Positions 1 through 12,432 of a DNA stretch of 61,393 nucleotides are shown here, one piece after another. The first letter of the stretch is position 1. The number at the start of each line of letters is the position of its first letter. The translations under genes and the position numbers were made by a program. The DNA is from Candidatus Vallotia laricis (GTDB taxonomy: Bacteria > Pseudomonadota > Gammaproteobacteria > Burkholderiales > Burkholderiaceae), in the NCBI RefSeq assembly GCF_020541325.1, contig NZ_CP047398.1:1-61393 (forward strand), written 5' to 3'. A model generated the notes under the pieces. That model saw only the letters and a list, made by a program, of their open reading frames with translations. It made no database searches and had not been told where the DNA came from.

Positions 1-3000
1 ATGCTTAAATTATTTTACTCAAATCGTTATGAGGTGCTTACCACAGCGTTGCTCAGTGACCTGGAGCACATTGATCACGATCTATGGCGGCCGCAAACGA
101 TCATTGTACCGAATATGGCGGTACGCCGCCGACTTGAATTAGACTACGCCGACTGGTTTGGCTTATGCGCAAATATAGAATTTTGCTATCTTCCGCAGTG
201 GTTATGGACACAGATCGCACGCGTTGAAGTAGTACACGCGCCGCAGGAATCTCCTTTCGTACCAGAGCGGCTCGTATGGATTCTTTACAAGCTACTTACC
301 CAGCGCAGCACGATATGCAGCGGAGATAACCAAGATCTTTTATCTCGACTAGATCTATATTTAGCTTTAGCGGACCCAGTAATGATATTTGATCTAGCAA
401 ATCGTATATCTCATATTTTTAACCATTATATAATCTATCGCCCGTATTGGCTTTCCCAGTGGCTGACCGGAAAGTCTCTGTTTTCGCTAAATCAGCAGCT
501 GAGCTGCGGTGAACAATGGATAGCCAGTGAAACTCCAATACAGCGCGCTGACGAATCCTGGCAAGCACAATTGTGGCGAGACATTCTGAAAGAGTTAGCG
601 GGCGCCGGAGATGTTAGTCTCGATGTACTCGAACAGGTATCGCCACCTGCGCACCGCTTTTTAGAGATTATATCGAAATTAGATTTAGGTGATGTCGCAC
701 GAGCGAATTGGCCGGCGCAGGTCAGCCTATTTGCTTTACCGACAATACCATTATTACATGTGCAATTGCTAAGCGAATTATCGCGCTGGATCGACATACG
801 GATTTATATACTTAATCCATGCCGAGAGCATTGGTTTAATATTATTAAGAATCAACATTCTAATAAGCTGCATGCAGTTGAGCAAATCGATTACCAGAGA
901 TTTAGGCACCCATTATTGACTGAGTGGGGGCGGCAGACACAGGCGCAACTCGCGTTGCTTCATGATCATATCGATTGTGCCGTAGCAAGCGTGCGTAGTA
1001 AATTCATTGAGGCTTCAGCTAACAGCTGGCTCTCCGTCCTACAGAATTCCATTCTGTCGCCTAAACATCCAGTGTCATTGTTCACCCGACCTGAGCTTGA
1101 CGGTATTGAGGTGCACGTCTGCCATAGTCTAATGCGGCAGTTTGAGGTGCTCCATAATCGACTGTTAGCTGCATTTGACGCGGATCCAAGTTTGACGCCG
1201 GCTGACATACTGATCGTAGTACCCGACCTTATTGCTGCTGCGCCTATCGTGAGTGCAGTATTCGGTATGGTCACGCTGAATGACCCATGCCGGATCCCTT
1301 ATCGCATCACCGGTTTGCCTCCGTACCATGCTAACGCACTTGCACGAACGCTACTGGATTGGTTGACCTTAGGTGACCGCACCGTTAACGCGTCTGCATT
1401 AATTGAATGGCTACGCGTAGATGAGATTGCGGCGCGGTATGATATCGACCCAGTGGCGCTAGAGACCGTGCAAAGGTGGTTAAAAAACGCCGGCGCTTTC
1501 CGGTCATTTTCGCCGAACGAACGGCGGGATGTCAATACACCTCGTACTTATCATACATTTTCGGACGCTTTGATGCGGTTATTTCTTGGATATGCTATGC
1601 CAGACAACGCACCACCTGTCGCCAATTGGCTTCCAATAGCAATACCCATCGGTTCTGCTGACGCTATGTTACTTGGTCGGCTAGCTCAATTTATTGACGA
1701 GCTCGATGCATTTGTGCTTGCATGCACAATACCTAAAACGATTACGCAATGGCGTAACCTGGTAAATAGCGCTATTAAGCAATTCTTTGGTTTTTGTAGC
1801 TCAAATTCTAACTCATTAAGTAAACTATTTGCCATACTTAATACTCTTTTCGTGCAAATAGAAGCGAGTGCACCGGACACACTATTACCTGCTGCCGTTT
1901 TGCATACGGCACTATTGTCCGCTATGTACGATCCCTCCGGCGGCGGAGTCCCATCTGGTGCCGTAACTATATCGTCGTTATCTAGCTTACGCGGCGTATC
2001 GTTTCGTATCATCTGTATAGCGGGCATCGATGACGGAGTGTTACCTACACGCGTGCGTTCGGACGAGTTCGATCTGATGGTTTTATTTGAGCAACTTGGT
2101 GACTGGAAATGTCGAGATGATGATCGCAACTTGTTTCTGGATCTCATATTGGCAGCACGCGATACTCTGCTGCTTAGCTATACTGGCCGCAATATCCGCG
2201 ACAATAGCACGATGCTCCCATCAGCGTTATTAATTGAGTTGCTTGATTACCTCGCGTTATTGAAGTCTGGCAAAGCAGCAAGTGTCGAAGACATTGCATT
2301 GGCACATCGCAGCTTTATTACTGAACATCCACTACAGTCATTTGAGCCATCATATTTTTCGATCGCGGGTCCTTTATTAACCTACGACGAAGATCGTGCA
2401 CAAACAGCTACGGCGATTGCCAATCATGCGTGCCAAAATCGCACTACATCACTGTTTTTTAGCGACGCTTTACCTCCTAATATGTGCGAGACGATAAGGT
2501 TAGAAAAATTAGTGCGATTTTGGCACCATCCGCAAAAAGTACTGCTACGTGAAAGACTGGGCATTGTCTTCCATCGCGCACAGACAAAACTGTCCGATAT
2601 CGAGCCGTACGAGTTCAACTATGCAGCGCGTGATGCGCTTTCCAAGCGCATTTTGCCATTGCTGGTCGAGTCATCAGTATACATAGAGCGGGCATATGAG
2701 ATTGCGCGCGCACTCCCAGAATTGCCTGGAGGCGCAACCGGACGCGCGATACAGGAGCGCGAGGTAATGACATTAAGTAGGCTAGCTAAAAAAATCCGAG
2801 ATCGCTCCAGTAGCAAGCTGGAATCTGTTGAATTCTCATTTCGCGTTGCCCCACACTGGCCTAGACAACTTGAATCTGTATCGGAGCTGCTGGATCGGGT
2901 GCCGGCATGGAGTGAAACGGTGTTATTGCCGACAATATTGTCTGGCGTGCTAGATAATACAACACATAACGAATTGGTACTCTATCGCTATGCTAGGCCG

Positions 3001-3423
3001 ACGGTCCGTGATTATCTTGATGCGTGGTTGCGCCATCTATGCTGGTGTGTCATAAATCCTCAAGCATCTCGACAGACACTATGGGTTGGACCCGATACAC
3101 ATTTCGTATTTACGATGCCGCAGAATCCGCACATATACTTAAGCGAGTTATGTGCGCTATATCGTGCTGGGTTGCGCGCACCATTGCGTTTTTTTCAAAA
3201 AAGTGGATGGTTATTCATGTCTAAGCATGTATCTGCTGCTAATCAAGCATGGTCGAATGACCGTACGGGTGGTGAGCTTGCTGATCCAGCAATCCGGCTC
3301 GCGTTGCGTGGCACTTCAATGACACTGGATAATATTTCTATAGTTATTGCTAAAACAGTATTCGAGCCACTGCTTGCACACCTACAGCTGGCAGAGGAAC
3401 TTCATGACTTTCGACGCGCTTGA
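1..3423 (+). CDS. recC: RecBCD exonuclease V subunit RecC (gamma)
   Basis: The product is a 1140-residue RecC, the subunit of the RecBCD helicase-nuclease that recognises Chi and holds the enzyme together during double-strand-break repair. The N-terminus (MLKLFYSNRYEVL, then IVPNMAVRRRLELD) and the SSLRGVSFRIICIAGIDDGVLP block near residues 660-685 are typical of RecC, and the length is as expected. The start is the first base of the window, so its ribosome binding site cannot be judged from contiguous sequence. recB begins inside the recC end (20-bp overlap) and recD follows, giving a recC-recB-recD operon. No stop or frameshift is seen. Confidence 0.95.
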   Translation: MLKLFYSNRYEVLTTALLSDLEHIDHDLWRPQTIIVPNMAVRRRLELDYADWFGLCANIEFCYLPQWLWTQIARVEVVHAPQESPFVPERLVWILYKLLTQRSTICSGDNQDLLSRLDLYLALADPVMIFDLANRISHIFNHYIIYRPYWLSQWLTGKSLFSLNQQLSCGEQWIASETPIQRADESWQAQLWRDILKELAGAGDVSLDVLEQVSPPAHRFLEIISKLDLGDVARANWPAQVSLFALPTIPLLHVQLLSELSRWIDIRIYILNPCREHWFNIIKNQHSNKLHAVEQIDYQRFRHPLLTEWGRQTQAQLALLHDHIDCAVASVRSKFIEASANSWLSVLQNSILSPKHPVSLFTRPELDGIEVHVCHSLMRQFEVLHNRLLAAFDADPSLTPADILIVVPDLIAAAPIVSAVFGMVTLNDPCRIPYRITGLPPYHANALARTLLDWLTLGDRTVNASALIEWLRVDEIAARYDIDPVALETVQRWLKNAGAFRSFSPNERRDVNTPRTYHTFSDALMRLFLGYAMPDNAPPVANWLPIAIPIGSADAMLLGRLAQFIDELDAFVLACTIPKTITQWRNLVNSAIKQFFGFCSSNSNSLSKLFAILNTLFVQIEASAPDTLLPAAVLHTALLSAMYDPSGGGVPSGAVTISSLSSLRGVSFRIICIAGIDDGVLPTRVRSDEFDLMVLFEQLGDWKCRDDDRNLFLDLILAARDTLLLSYTGRNIRDNSTMLPSALLIELLDYLALLKSGKAASVEDIALAHRSFITEHPLQSFEPSYFSIAGPLLTYDEDRAQTATAIANHACQNRTTSLFFSDALPPNMCETIRLEKLVRFWHHPQKVLLRERLGIVFHRAQTKLSDIEPYEFNYAARDALSKRILPLLVESSVYIERAYEIARALPELPGGATGRAIQEREVMTLSRLAKKIRDRSSSKLESVEFSFRVAPHWPRQLESVSELLDRVPAWSETVLLPTILSGVLDNTTHNELVLYRYARPTVRDYLDAWLRHLCWCVINPQASRQTLWVGPDTHFVFTMPQNPHIYLSELCALYRAGLRAPLRFFQKSGWLFMSKHVSAANQAWSNDRTGGELADPAIRLALRGTSMTLDNISIVIAKTVFEPLLAHLQLAEELHDFRRA

Positions 3424-6400
3424 ACTCGATGTCTTTACCTGCGAGCTTAATGGGGTAACCCAGATCGAAGCCTCTGCTGGTACTGGGAAAACCTGGAATA
3501 TCTGTGCGCTTTATCTCCGCTTGCTACTCGAAAAGAACTTGCAAGTAGACCAAATCCTAGTTGTAACCTTTACGAAGGCAGCTACCACAGAGCTGCACGC
3601 GAGAATACGGTCGCACCTCATGCGGCTTGAAAAATCTCTCGTGCTAGGCGACCCATTTTTAACTGACCTCATCCGCCGTATAGTCGACACCAAAACACCG
3701 GAAATGTCTATACAGCAAGCACTAAAACAGATCCGGTGCGCATTGAATGGTTTTGATCAGGCTGCGATTTATACAATTCATTCATTCTGCCAACTTGCGC
3801 TTCAAGAATCTCCATTTGCTGCTGTAATGCCATTCGCGCTTGAGATTGAGACTGACGATACTGCGCTGAGATTCGATATCGCCGCACAGTTTTGGGGTGA
3901 GCGTGTCGAAACAGAGGCAGCGCGTTCGACGGGATTTGCATACTGGCTCGTTTCTCATGGCGCTGGACCCGCAGTTTTACAGGAGCTACTCGCTCAACGC
4001 TTGAGAAAGCCATTAGCCAAAATCATATGGACAGATCCAGTCTGTGATACAACGGTCGATATAACGATTGATTATTTTAAGCGGGCAGCTAATCTATGGC
4101 GCGCAGAGCGAAAGCAGATCGAACAGTGGCTTGTTGATTCCTCCGCTCAGTTAAACCAGCGTACACATAAACCCACTCAGATACAAGCTGCGCTAATGGC
4201 ATGGGAACACTTTTTTGTTCGCGGCGATCGCTGGGCTCCGATTTCAAAGGACGCTTTAAAGTTAACCTCGTCTTCACTAATCGCCGCCACCAAGACTAAA
4301 TGCAAGCCGCTTATACATGCTTTTTCAGACTATGCGAATGTATTAGTTGCTGCACTCCAGGCAGAGCATGCGATACATCTGCGTCTTTGGTTCTCCCTCG
4401 TTCGTGAGTGGTTACATATGGGGCCATTAATTATCGCTCAACGCAAGCGCACGGCACGCATCATGTCGTTCAATGATTTGCCGTCCAACTTGTATTATGC
4501 ACTGCATGCCCGCAGTGGGCTCGTCGATGCCTTACGTGAACGCTATTCGGCAGCATTAATTGATGAATTTCAGGATACGGATCCATTGCAATTTGGCATC
4601 TTTAAAAAGATTTTTGCCCCGCAAGGTCCCTTGTTTCTTGTTGGCGATCCAAAGCAGGCGATTTATAGTTTTCGCGGTGCTGATTTGCATACATACTTAA
4701 ATGCGCGTACTTATGCTAATGCTAGTTACACATTAGCTGTCAATCAACGATCCGATGCGACGATAGTTGCTGCATGTAACCGCTTATTCAGCAATAACTC
4801 GCGTGCTTTTGTGCTCGATGGACTGGACTATTGCCACGTGCGTGCCGGGATAAGGCGGCATCCAAAATTTTTGGATAGGCGAGATCCAATCTCTATAACT
4901 GATAGAACTAGAGCAGCTCTAAGAGTATGGTGGCTACCAGATCATCCTTTACTTAATAAGCGTGATGCGCAATACGCTGCCGCTGAGGTGTGCGCGGCAG
5001 AGATAGCACGGATAATATGTGACGCGCGTTCTGGAAATGCGACGATTGGCATCAGGTCTTTGACACCAGCTGACATCGCTGTACTCGTGCAGACGCATCG
5101 GCAGGGTATGTTAATGAAACAGGTATTCCGTAAATTTAATATCGGTAGCGTTGAATTTACTCAAACTTCCGTATTTAAGACGATTGACGCCGAGCAGTTC
5201 GAATACGTGCTTCTAGCAATCGATGCACCAGGTGACTTACAGCGGTTACATGCAGCTTTAGCCACAGACTGGATCGGTTTAGACGCTATGGCATTATGGG
5301 CCATGGAGCAAGCTGAGTCAGCTATGACAGAAGTTAATCAATATGATTCAACACACTTAAGTACAAATTCGTCAGCATGGGTGGAGCAGTTTTCTGGCTA
5401 TCAGCGACTCTGGCAGGAGCATGGCTTTGCACCGATGTGGCGTATCGCGCTACGCGAGCTAAACGTCATAGCGCACCTAGCAAGCACGAACGATGGTGAG
5501 AGAAGGATAACCGACATAAATCATCTAACCGAACTAATTCAAGTGCGCGATAGAGAACATCCAGGCATTGCGCCAACTCTATGCTGGCTAAGCGCTAAAC
5601 GATCGGACCCGGGTATCGGCGAAGATACACAATTGCGCCTCGCATCAGATCGCGATCTAGTCCAGATTGTCACGATTCATAAGTCTAAAGGGCTTGAATA
5701 CCCCGTAGTGTTCTGTCCATTCCTCAACAATAGCGTATTAGGTGCAAGGCCTCTGTATACTAAATTTTCAGCAGCGCGCGAGTATTATTGCGATGATGGT
5801 CTTTCCATTTTGCACTTTGGTTGCGATGGTGAGGAAGCGAAGAGAATTGATTACAGCGTAATGCGCGAACAGGCTGCTGAGCGCGCGCGGTTGATCTACG
5901 TCGCAATCACGCGTGCGATATATCGGTGCTACCTTGTGGCCGGAATTTATACGAGCGGTGTTCATGGATCGACGAAGGAGTCGCGACAGAGCATTTTGAA
6001 CTGGATCGTTGCTGGTGGAGAAATGCATTTTGATACATGGCTAAAGGAGCCTCCTAAGGCGGCTGTATTGGTGGAGTATTGGCAAGCATTGCAGAATGAG
6101 CAGGCTGCTAGTGTAATTATTATGCCGTTACCGACAATAGTCAGGCATGATCTACTGTTACCTCCAAGCGATATATCGCAAGTGCCAGTGCGCACGCGCG
6201 CGCTAAAGCGTCGTCTTTTTGAAACCTGGAAAACTGTGAGTTTTAGCTCACTCGCTATATCGCAACAGCAGTTATTACCGGATATTGAAAATATCTTGCA
6301 TGTACGACCCGACCATGATGACCTAACTCAGGTTAATATACATACAATCACATCAGAGTCGGAGACAATGCTAGACAACAGTCAAATCGGACTGGATGCT

Positions 6401-7129
6401 GACGATATTCTGCGTTTTCCCCGGGGGGCGGCTGCGGGTAACTGTCTTCATCGACTAATGGAGCTCGCTAATCTGCGCGATCCTTTAAGCTGGCCTACTG
6501 CTATTGTACGTGCACTCACCGAGCGGCCGGTGAATTCGCATACTTTCAGTGACCCCCAGCTTACTGCTATGATGATGCGTCTTTTGCGGGATATTGCAAA
6601 TACTCAGCTTGAATCAGACTTTATGCTTGGCGAGATGGATCCATCGCGTCGGTTAACTGAACTCGAATTTGTTTTTCCAATTACGTCGCTCGATATGCAT
6701 CGGTTTTCAATAATGCTTAGGGAATACGGTATTGTCAGCGAGACTCTTGATCATGGCATGTTACATGGCTATCTGAGGGGATTCATTGATGCCGTGATTG
6801 AATTTCAGGGCCAGTTTTGGATTATTGACTGGAAATCAAATTATCTCGGTAACATAGCTAATAGCTATCGTACGCAAATGCTATCATCTTTAATGGATGC
6901 CCATGCATATCGACTGCAGGCACTAATTTATACGATTGCGCTGCACCGATATTTACGAGCACGATTGATAGACTACGATTATGAAATACATTTTGGTGCA
7001 AGTCTTTATCTATTCTTAAGAGGTGTTCGTCCGAATTGGCCTGGTTCTGGTATTGCTCGATTTAGACCGAGTTTTGCTGCTATTAAAGCGTTCGATGCAT
7101 TGTTTACAACGAAGCCGAAGAATGCTTAG
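3404..7129 (+). CDS. recB: RecBCD exonuclease V subunit RecB (beta), helicase-nuclease
   Basis: RecB is the 3'-to-5' motor and the nuclease of RecBCD. I take the ATG at 3404 (1241 residues) rather than the longer frame from 3347, because the family start MTFDAL...DVFTCELNG fits there and an AGAGGA motif lies just upstream. Visible motifs are Walker A ASAGTGKT (residues 23-30), the UvrD-like motif II DEFQDTDPLQ, VGDPKQAIYSFRGAD, HKSKGLEYPVVF, and the C-terminal nuclease motif GFIDAV...IIDWKSN, which holds the catalytic Asp, Asp and Lys. The start overlaps recC, so translation is probably coupled. The gene looks intact, so the replicon encodes a complete RecBCD. Confidence 0.95.
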   Translation: MTFDALELDVFTCELNGVTQIEASAGTGKTWNICALYLRLLLEKNLQVDQILVVTFTKAATTELHARIRSHLMRLEKSLVLGDPFLTDLIRRIVDTKTPEMSIQQALKQIRCALNGFDQAAIYTIHSFCQLALQESPFAAVMPFALEIETDDTALRFDIAAQFWGERVETEAARSTGFAYWLVSHGAGPAVLQELLAQRLRKPLAKIIWTDPVCDTTVDITIDYFKRAANLWRAERKQIEQWLVDSSAQLNQRTHKPTQIQAALMAWEHFFVRGDRWAPISKDALKLTSSSLIAATKTKCKPLIHAFSDYANVLVAALQAEHAIHLRLWFSLVREWLHMGPLIIAQRKRTARIMSFNDLPSNLYYALHARSGLVDALRERYSAALIDEFQDTDPLQFGIFKKIFAPQGPLFLVGDPKQAIYSFRGADLHTYLNARTYANASYTLAVNQRSDATIVAACNRLFSNNSRAFVLDGLDYCHVRAGIRRHPKFLDRRDPISITDRTRAALRVWWLPDHPLLNKRDAQYAAAEVCAAEIARIICDARSGNATIGIRSLTPADIAVLVQTHRQGMLMKQVFRKFNIGSVEFTQTSVFKTIDAEQFEYVLLAIDAPGDLQRLHAALATDWIGLDAMALWAMEQAESAMTEVNQYDSTHLSTNSSAWVEQFSGYQRLWQEHGFAPMWRIALRELNVIAHLASTNDGERRITDINHLTELIQVRDREHPGIAPTLCWLSAKRSDPGIGEDTQLRLASDRDLVQIVTIHKSKGLEYPVVFCPFLNNSVLGARPLYTKFSAAREYYCDDGLSILHFGCDGEEAKRIDYSVMREQAAERARLIYVAITRAIYRCYLVAGIYTSGVHGSTKESRQSILNWIVAGGEMHFDTWLKEPPKAAVLVEYWQALQNEQAASVIIMPLPTIVRHDLLLPPSDISQVPVRTRALKRRLFETWKTVSFSSLAISQQQLLPDIENILHVRPDHDDLTQVNIHTITSESETMLDNSQIGLDADDILRFPRGAAAGNCLHRLMELANLRDPLSWPTAIVRALTERPVNSHTFSDPQLTAMMMRLLRDIANTQLESDFMLGEMDPSRRLTELEFVFPITSLDMHRFSIMLREYGIVSETLDHGMLHGYLRGFIDAVIEFQGQFWIIDWKSNYLGNIANSYRTQMLSSLMDAHAYRLQALIYTIALHRYLRARLIDYDYEIHFGASLYLFLRGVRPNWPGSGIARFRPSFAAIKAFDALFTTKPKNA

Positions 7130-7176
7130 TTTCAGTAGGAACAAACGATATCTACCATCTCAAGGAGGAGTTAGTA

Positions 7177-9396
7177 ATGTCTAGGACTATATTATCCCAG
7201 GCGTTTTCTCGTCGAGCAGCGGCGCTTGCTAAGCATTGCGGCAGCAGCTTCAGCGATGCACGTATCGCTGAAGCTGCTGCCGCAATGCTTAGTCAGGCGC
7301 TTTCTATTGGACATGTCTGCATCGAATTAATAGTGCTGGCGCAAAAATTTGGGCAACAGCTTGATATGATCCGTGCATCATTGATCGCAAGCGGTATTGC
7401 TATGTGTATTAATGATCATGATCTAATACCCCATTTACCTCTAGTGATTGACAACGATGATCGGTTATATCTTGGGCGTTACTACGAATTCGAGCGGAGA
7501 CTTGCTAAAACACTGAGTATACGAGCGCGGGCGGAATTTGATAATACGTCGTCTCATGACTCGCATCGGTGGAATAACGTGCTATCTCGCTATTTCGGAA
7601 AAACGAGTGGTAGTAATATCAACTGGCAACGCGTTGCAGCAGCTATCGCCTGTTCTGGGCAGCTGACGATTATTAATGGGGGGCCGGGTACAGGCAAGAC
7701 AACTACAGTCCTTGGAATTCTAGCGTGTTTGCTTAATGATCAACCGAATTTACGCATTGCGCTGGCTGCGCCCACTGGTAAGGCTGCACAGCATATGCTG
7801 GAATCATTGGCGCCCCGTAAAAACAGACTAGATAAAAATATGGCTGCTCAACTACCGACTATAGCATATACCCTACATCGGTTATTAGGTAGTACACCAG
7901 ATGGGTGTTTCCGCTACCATCTACGCAACCCTTTGCCGTATGATGTTATTGTTGTCGATGAGGCTTCGATGATTGACATCGAACTAGCAAGCCGCTTAGT
8001 GGATGCCATTGCGCCACGTGCTCGATTAATTTTAATAGGTGATAAAGACCAATTATCTGCAGTTGATGCGGGATCGGTGTTTGCTGAACTGAATGCTTAT
8101 CCATGCTACACGGGGGAGCGCTCTCAGCGTATTGCACGGATGGTAGGCTGTACAGCTAATAAATTACGAAACGAATTCTCCGAATATGTTTATTATAGCT
8201 CACTCAAATATGCTATTTCGTCATCTAATACAGTAGGTTACTGTGGTATGTCAGTCGATAGACGAAATCAATGGAATCGACCAACTACTTTACCAAACTC
8301 TAGTATCGCAGAAACGCTACCAATCAAGAAACCCATTAATAATCCGCAATATTGCCTGCCTACGCAAGCAATTAGCTTAATACAGTCTTCTGCGTCGGCG
8401 CAAGCTATTATCCCAGAGCAATTTACGGAATCCTCGAAAATTACTACATCGAGTCTGATTGAAGAGCCTAAACAGAGCAATCTATTTTTCGACGTCAACT
8501 TGACAGATAGAATAAACATCTATAAACCAGAACCAGATGCATCAAAATCAGTAGTCTGCTTACCGTCGCCCGTGCTTGCTAATTGCGTCGTCTGGTTGCA
8601 AACTAATTATCGGTTTAATCCGGACTCCTCAATTGGAAAACTATCCAGTGCAATTCGAAATGGTTTATCTGAAGATGTACTGGGTATGCTCGATAAGACA
8701 AATAATTGCGCAGGCTCATATTTTATTGAAGATAGTGGGCCAATACTCAGCCATAGGTCACGCGAATATATTATACAAAGTTTTACATGCTATATAGACT
8801 TGCTCATAGGAATGCTAAAAAGACAAAAAATAGAGGCAGAAGCTCTATTTAATTCGCTTAACGCATTTCGTGTTTTATGCGCTGTCCGCGCTGGCCCCTA
8901 TGGTGTTGATGCTTTAAATAATTGGATTACTATAAAACTACTTCAGCTCGCTCGCTCATCTTTTTCATCGGATACTCAGTGGTTTACGGGCCGTCCGATT
9001 ATCGTTACACGCAATAATTACGCACTTGGTTTGTTTAATGGAGATATTGGCCTTGCTCTTCCATCTAACGACGGTAGGCTACGAGTAGTCTTCGAACGAG
9101 GAGCTGGAAATTTCCAAAGCGTACCCCCGGAAATGCTATCATCACACGATACAGCATTTGCACTAACAGTTCACAAGTCGCAAGGTTCGGAATTTAAACG
9201 AGTTGCATTAGTGTTGCCACCTACATATAGCCAAACTTTATCGCGGGAATTAATTTATACAGCTGTGACCCGGGCGCGAACTCAAATAGCGATTATTGGT
9301 ACGCGTTCTATTATAGAACGGGCTATTAGTACACCAACACGTCGTAATACTGGATTATCAGCTCGCTTGCGATACGCGGCTGTACATAACAATTAA
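7177..9396 (+). CDS. recD: RecBCD exonuclease V subunit RecD (alpha), 5'-3' helicase
   Basis: RecD is the fast 5'-to-3' motor of RecBCD. A good Shine-Dalgarno (AAGGAGG, 7162-7168) precedes the ATG. Walker A GGPGTGKT is at residues 168-175, VVDEASMID near 259-267, LIGDKDQLSAVDAGSV at 286-301, and the C-terminal UvrD-like motif AFALTVHKSQGSEF is present. At 739 residues it is longer than E. coli RecD (about 608). The excess is a stretch of roughly 140 residues (about 325-467) rich in Ser, Thr, Asn and Ile, between the GDKDQL motif and the LQTNYRF motif. Residues 18-39 are encoded by a 29-bp perfect inverted repeat (see findings). Forty-seven bases separate it from recB. Confidence 0.93.
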   Translation: MSRTILSQAFSRRAAALAKHCGSSFSDARIAEAAAAMLSQALSIGHVCIELIVLAQKFGQQLDMIRASLIASGIAMCINDHDLIPHLPLVIDNDDRLYLGRYYEFERRLAKTLSIRARAEFDNTSSHDSHRWNNVLSRYFGKTSGSNINWQRVAAAIACSGQLTIINGGPGTGKTTTVLGILACLLNDQPNLRIALAAPTGKAAQHMLESLAPRKNRLDKNMAAQLPTIAYTLHRLLGSTPDGCFRYHLRNPLPYDVIVVDEASMIDIELASRLVDAIAPRARLILIGDKDQLSAVDAGSVFAELNAYPCYTGERSQRIARMVGCTANKLRNEFSEYVYYSSLKYAISSSNTVGYCGMSVDRRNQWNRPTTLPNSSIAETLPIKKPINNPQYCLPTQAISLIQSSASAQAIIPEQFTESSKITTSSLIEEPKQSNLFFDVNLTDRINIYKPEPDASKSVVCLPSPVLANCVVWLQTNYRFNPDSSIGKLSSAIRNGLSEDVLGMLDKTNNCAGSYFIEDSGPILSHRSREYIIQSFTCYIDLLIGMLKRQKIEAEALFNSLNAFRVLCAVRAGPYGVDALNNWITIKLLQLARSSFSSDTQWFTGRPIIVTRNNYALGLFNGDIGLALPSNDGRLRVVFERGAGNFQSVPPEMLSSHDTAFALTVHKSQGSEFKRVALVLPPTYSQTLSRELIYTAVTRARTQIAIIGTRSIIERAISTPTRRNTGLSARLRYAAVHNN
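7229..7292. repeat. 29-bp perfect inverted repeat inside recD
   Basis: Bases 7229-7257 and 7264-7292 are exact reverse complements separated by the six bases GCACGT. The repeat lies wholly in the recD reading frame, which stays open. Such a hairpin in mRNA or single-stranded DNA would be very stable. Confidence 0.97.
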
Positions 9397-10395
9397 CCCC
9401 CCGTTATAACAACTTGTAATTTTATTATTTGCCTCAAGTAAATACTTCTTATTTTAATTCATAAAATCGAGCCAGAATACTAAGCTAGACTTTATATTAA
9501 TACGCAAAAGTTGAATTAGCCTAGAACTAACTGAGATGATTAGTTAGATCGTATATTCTATAGCGTTTATTCTACAGAATATAGTCTGTATGACGACCTA
9601 ATAAGTAATAAGAATAGAAAGAGTGACTAGTTACGTAGTGCAGTAAAATTAGGTTGATTGTCTTTTTTATGAAAATGAGTTATTTTAGTAGCCGGTTTCA
9701 GCGTAGATAAAAAGTTAACTTTAGAAATTTTATGCAATATGCAAGGCTTCTGGCAGCATTAATATTGTTATATATATAAAAATATAAGCAGAGCCTGTAT
9801 AAGATACACAATTTTTATTACAAAACTTAGCGTAAGGTAGCTAATAACAGAAAAGTTTTAAGCATTTTTCATTATGCTGTTTTTCGCATGCTAACGAAAA
9901 TATATACAACCGTCTTAAATAAAAGAACATTCTTAAATAAAAGAACATAAAAGAATGCTCACTATGTTAAAACATATTTGCTATAGCACCCCTTCGTAGA
10001 AGGGTGCTTAGTTTTTATTAAAATATCTCAATTATATTTGAGTAAATATAATTTACTTATAAAGTATATTTATACTTTATAAGTCGGAATCTATAAAACA
10101 GTAAATAATTTTTTGACAAGGAATCAAAAAAAGAGTAAGCCAACTACTTACTAGCCAAGTTAATTCGGGAGGTCTAAATAACCCCACCTAAAGCGCATAG
10201 TCTTTAAATAATAGACTTTTTAATATAATTAAACTTGTATACTGACTGTTACTAACATAGTAATATTATGCGGTAGAGTTTTTCATAGTTATTATATTTT
10301 TTAATAAACTATAGATTGAACATTTAGCACACAAAACCGAGCAGGATGGTACCTATTACTAGGCTCGTAGAATTGTTGATATCGGTCAATGTAGA
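9397..10395. other. gene-free AT-rich spacer between recD and the thiC remnant
   Basis: I see no gene here. It contains an exact tandem 18-bp repeat (9913-9930 and 9931-9948), a terminator-like hairpin (9985-10008), and an inverted repeat with 14-bp arms (10065-10078 and 10081-10094). Confidence 0.6.
9985..10020 (+). terminator. candidate rho-independent terminator
   Basis: AGCACCCCTTC and GAAGGGTGCT form a GC-rich stem with one bulged C and a GTA loop, followed by GTTTTTATT. It lies about 590 bases after recD, so it may belong to a gene that has since been lost. Confidence 0.5.
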
Positions 10396-12295
<1,900 letters not shown>

Positions 12296-12392
12296 TGACT
12301 ATCTCCTAGAGCAAGGGCTAAAGTAATATGAAAAATCGGGGAAATAGTAGTCTGGGACAGATTTAGTAACTATTATTAATTGACCTTAGACA

Positions 12393-12432
12393 CTTGCTTG
12401 AGCTAGCATGATTTAGCCTAGGTTTAAAGGGT
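12393..12432 (-). promoter_or_regulatory. probable TPP riboswitch remnant upstream of thiC
   Basis: Read on the minus strand, this block starts ACCCTTTAAACCTAGGCTAA and ends in GCTCAAGCAAG. That resembles the 3' half of the THI element (ACCCTTTGAACCTGATCTGG...GTAGGGAAG) and lies about 100 bases upstream of the thiC start. The 5' half with the CTGAGA box is not recognisable, so the aptamer is probably degraded along with its gene. Confidence 0.55.

Noticed and set aside
3347-3403. Longer N-terminus of RecB from 3347
   Set aside because: The family start and an AGAGGA site fit the ATG at 3404; the extra 19 residues have no RecB character and lie in recC.
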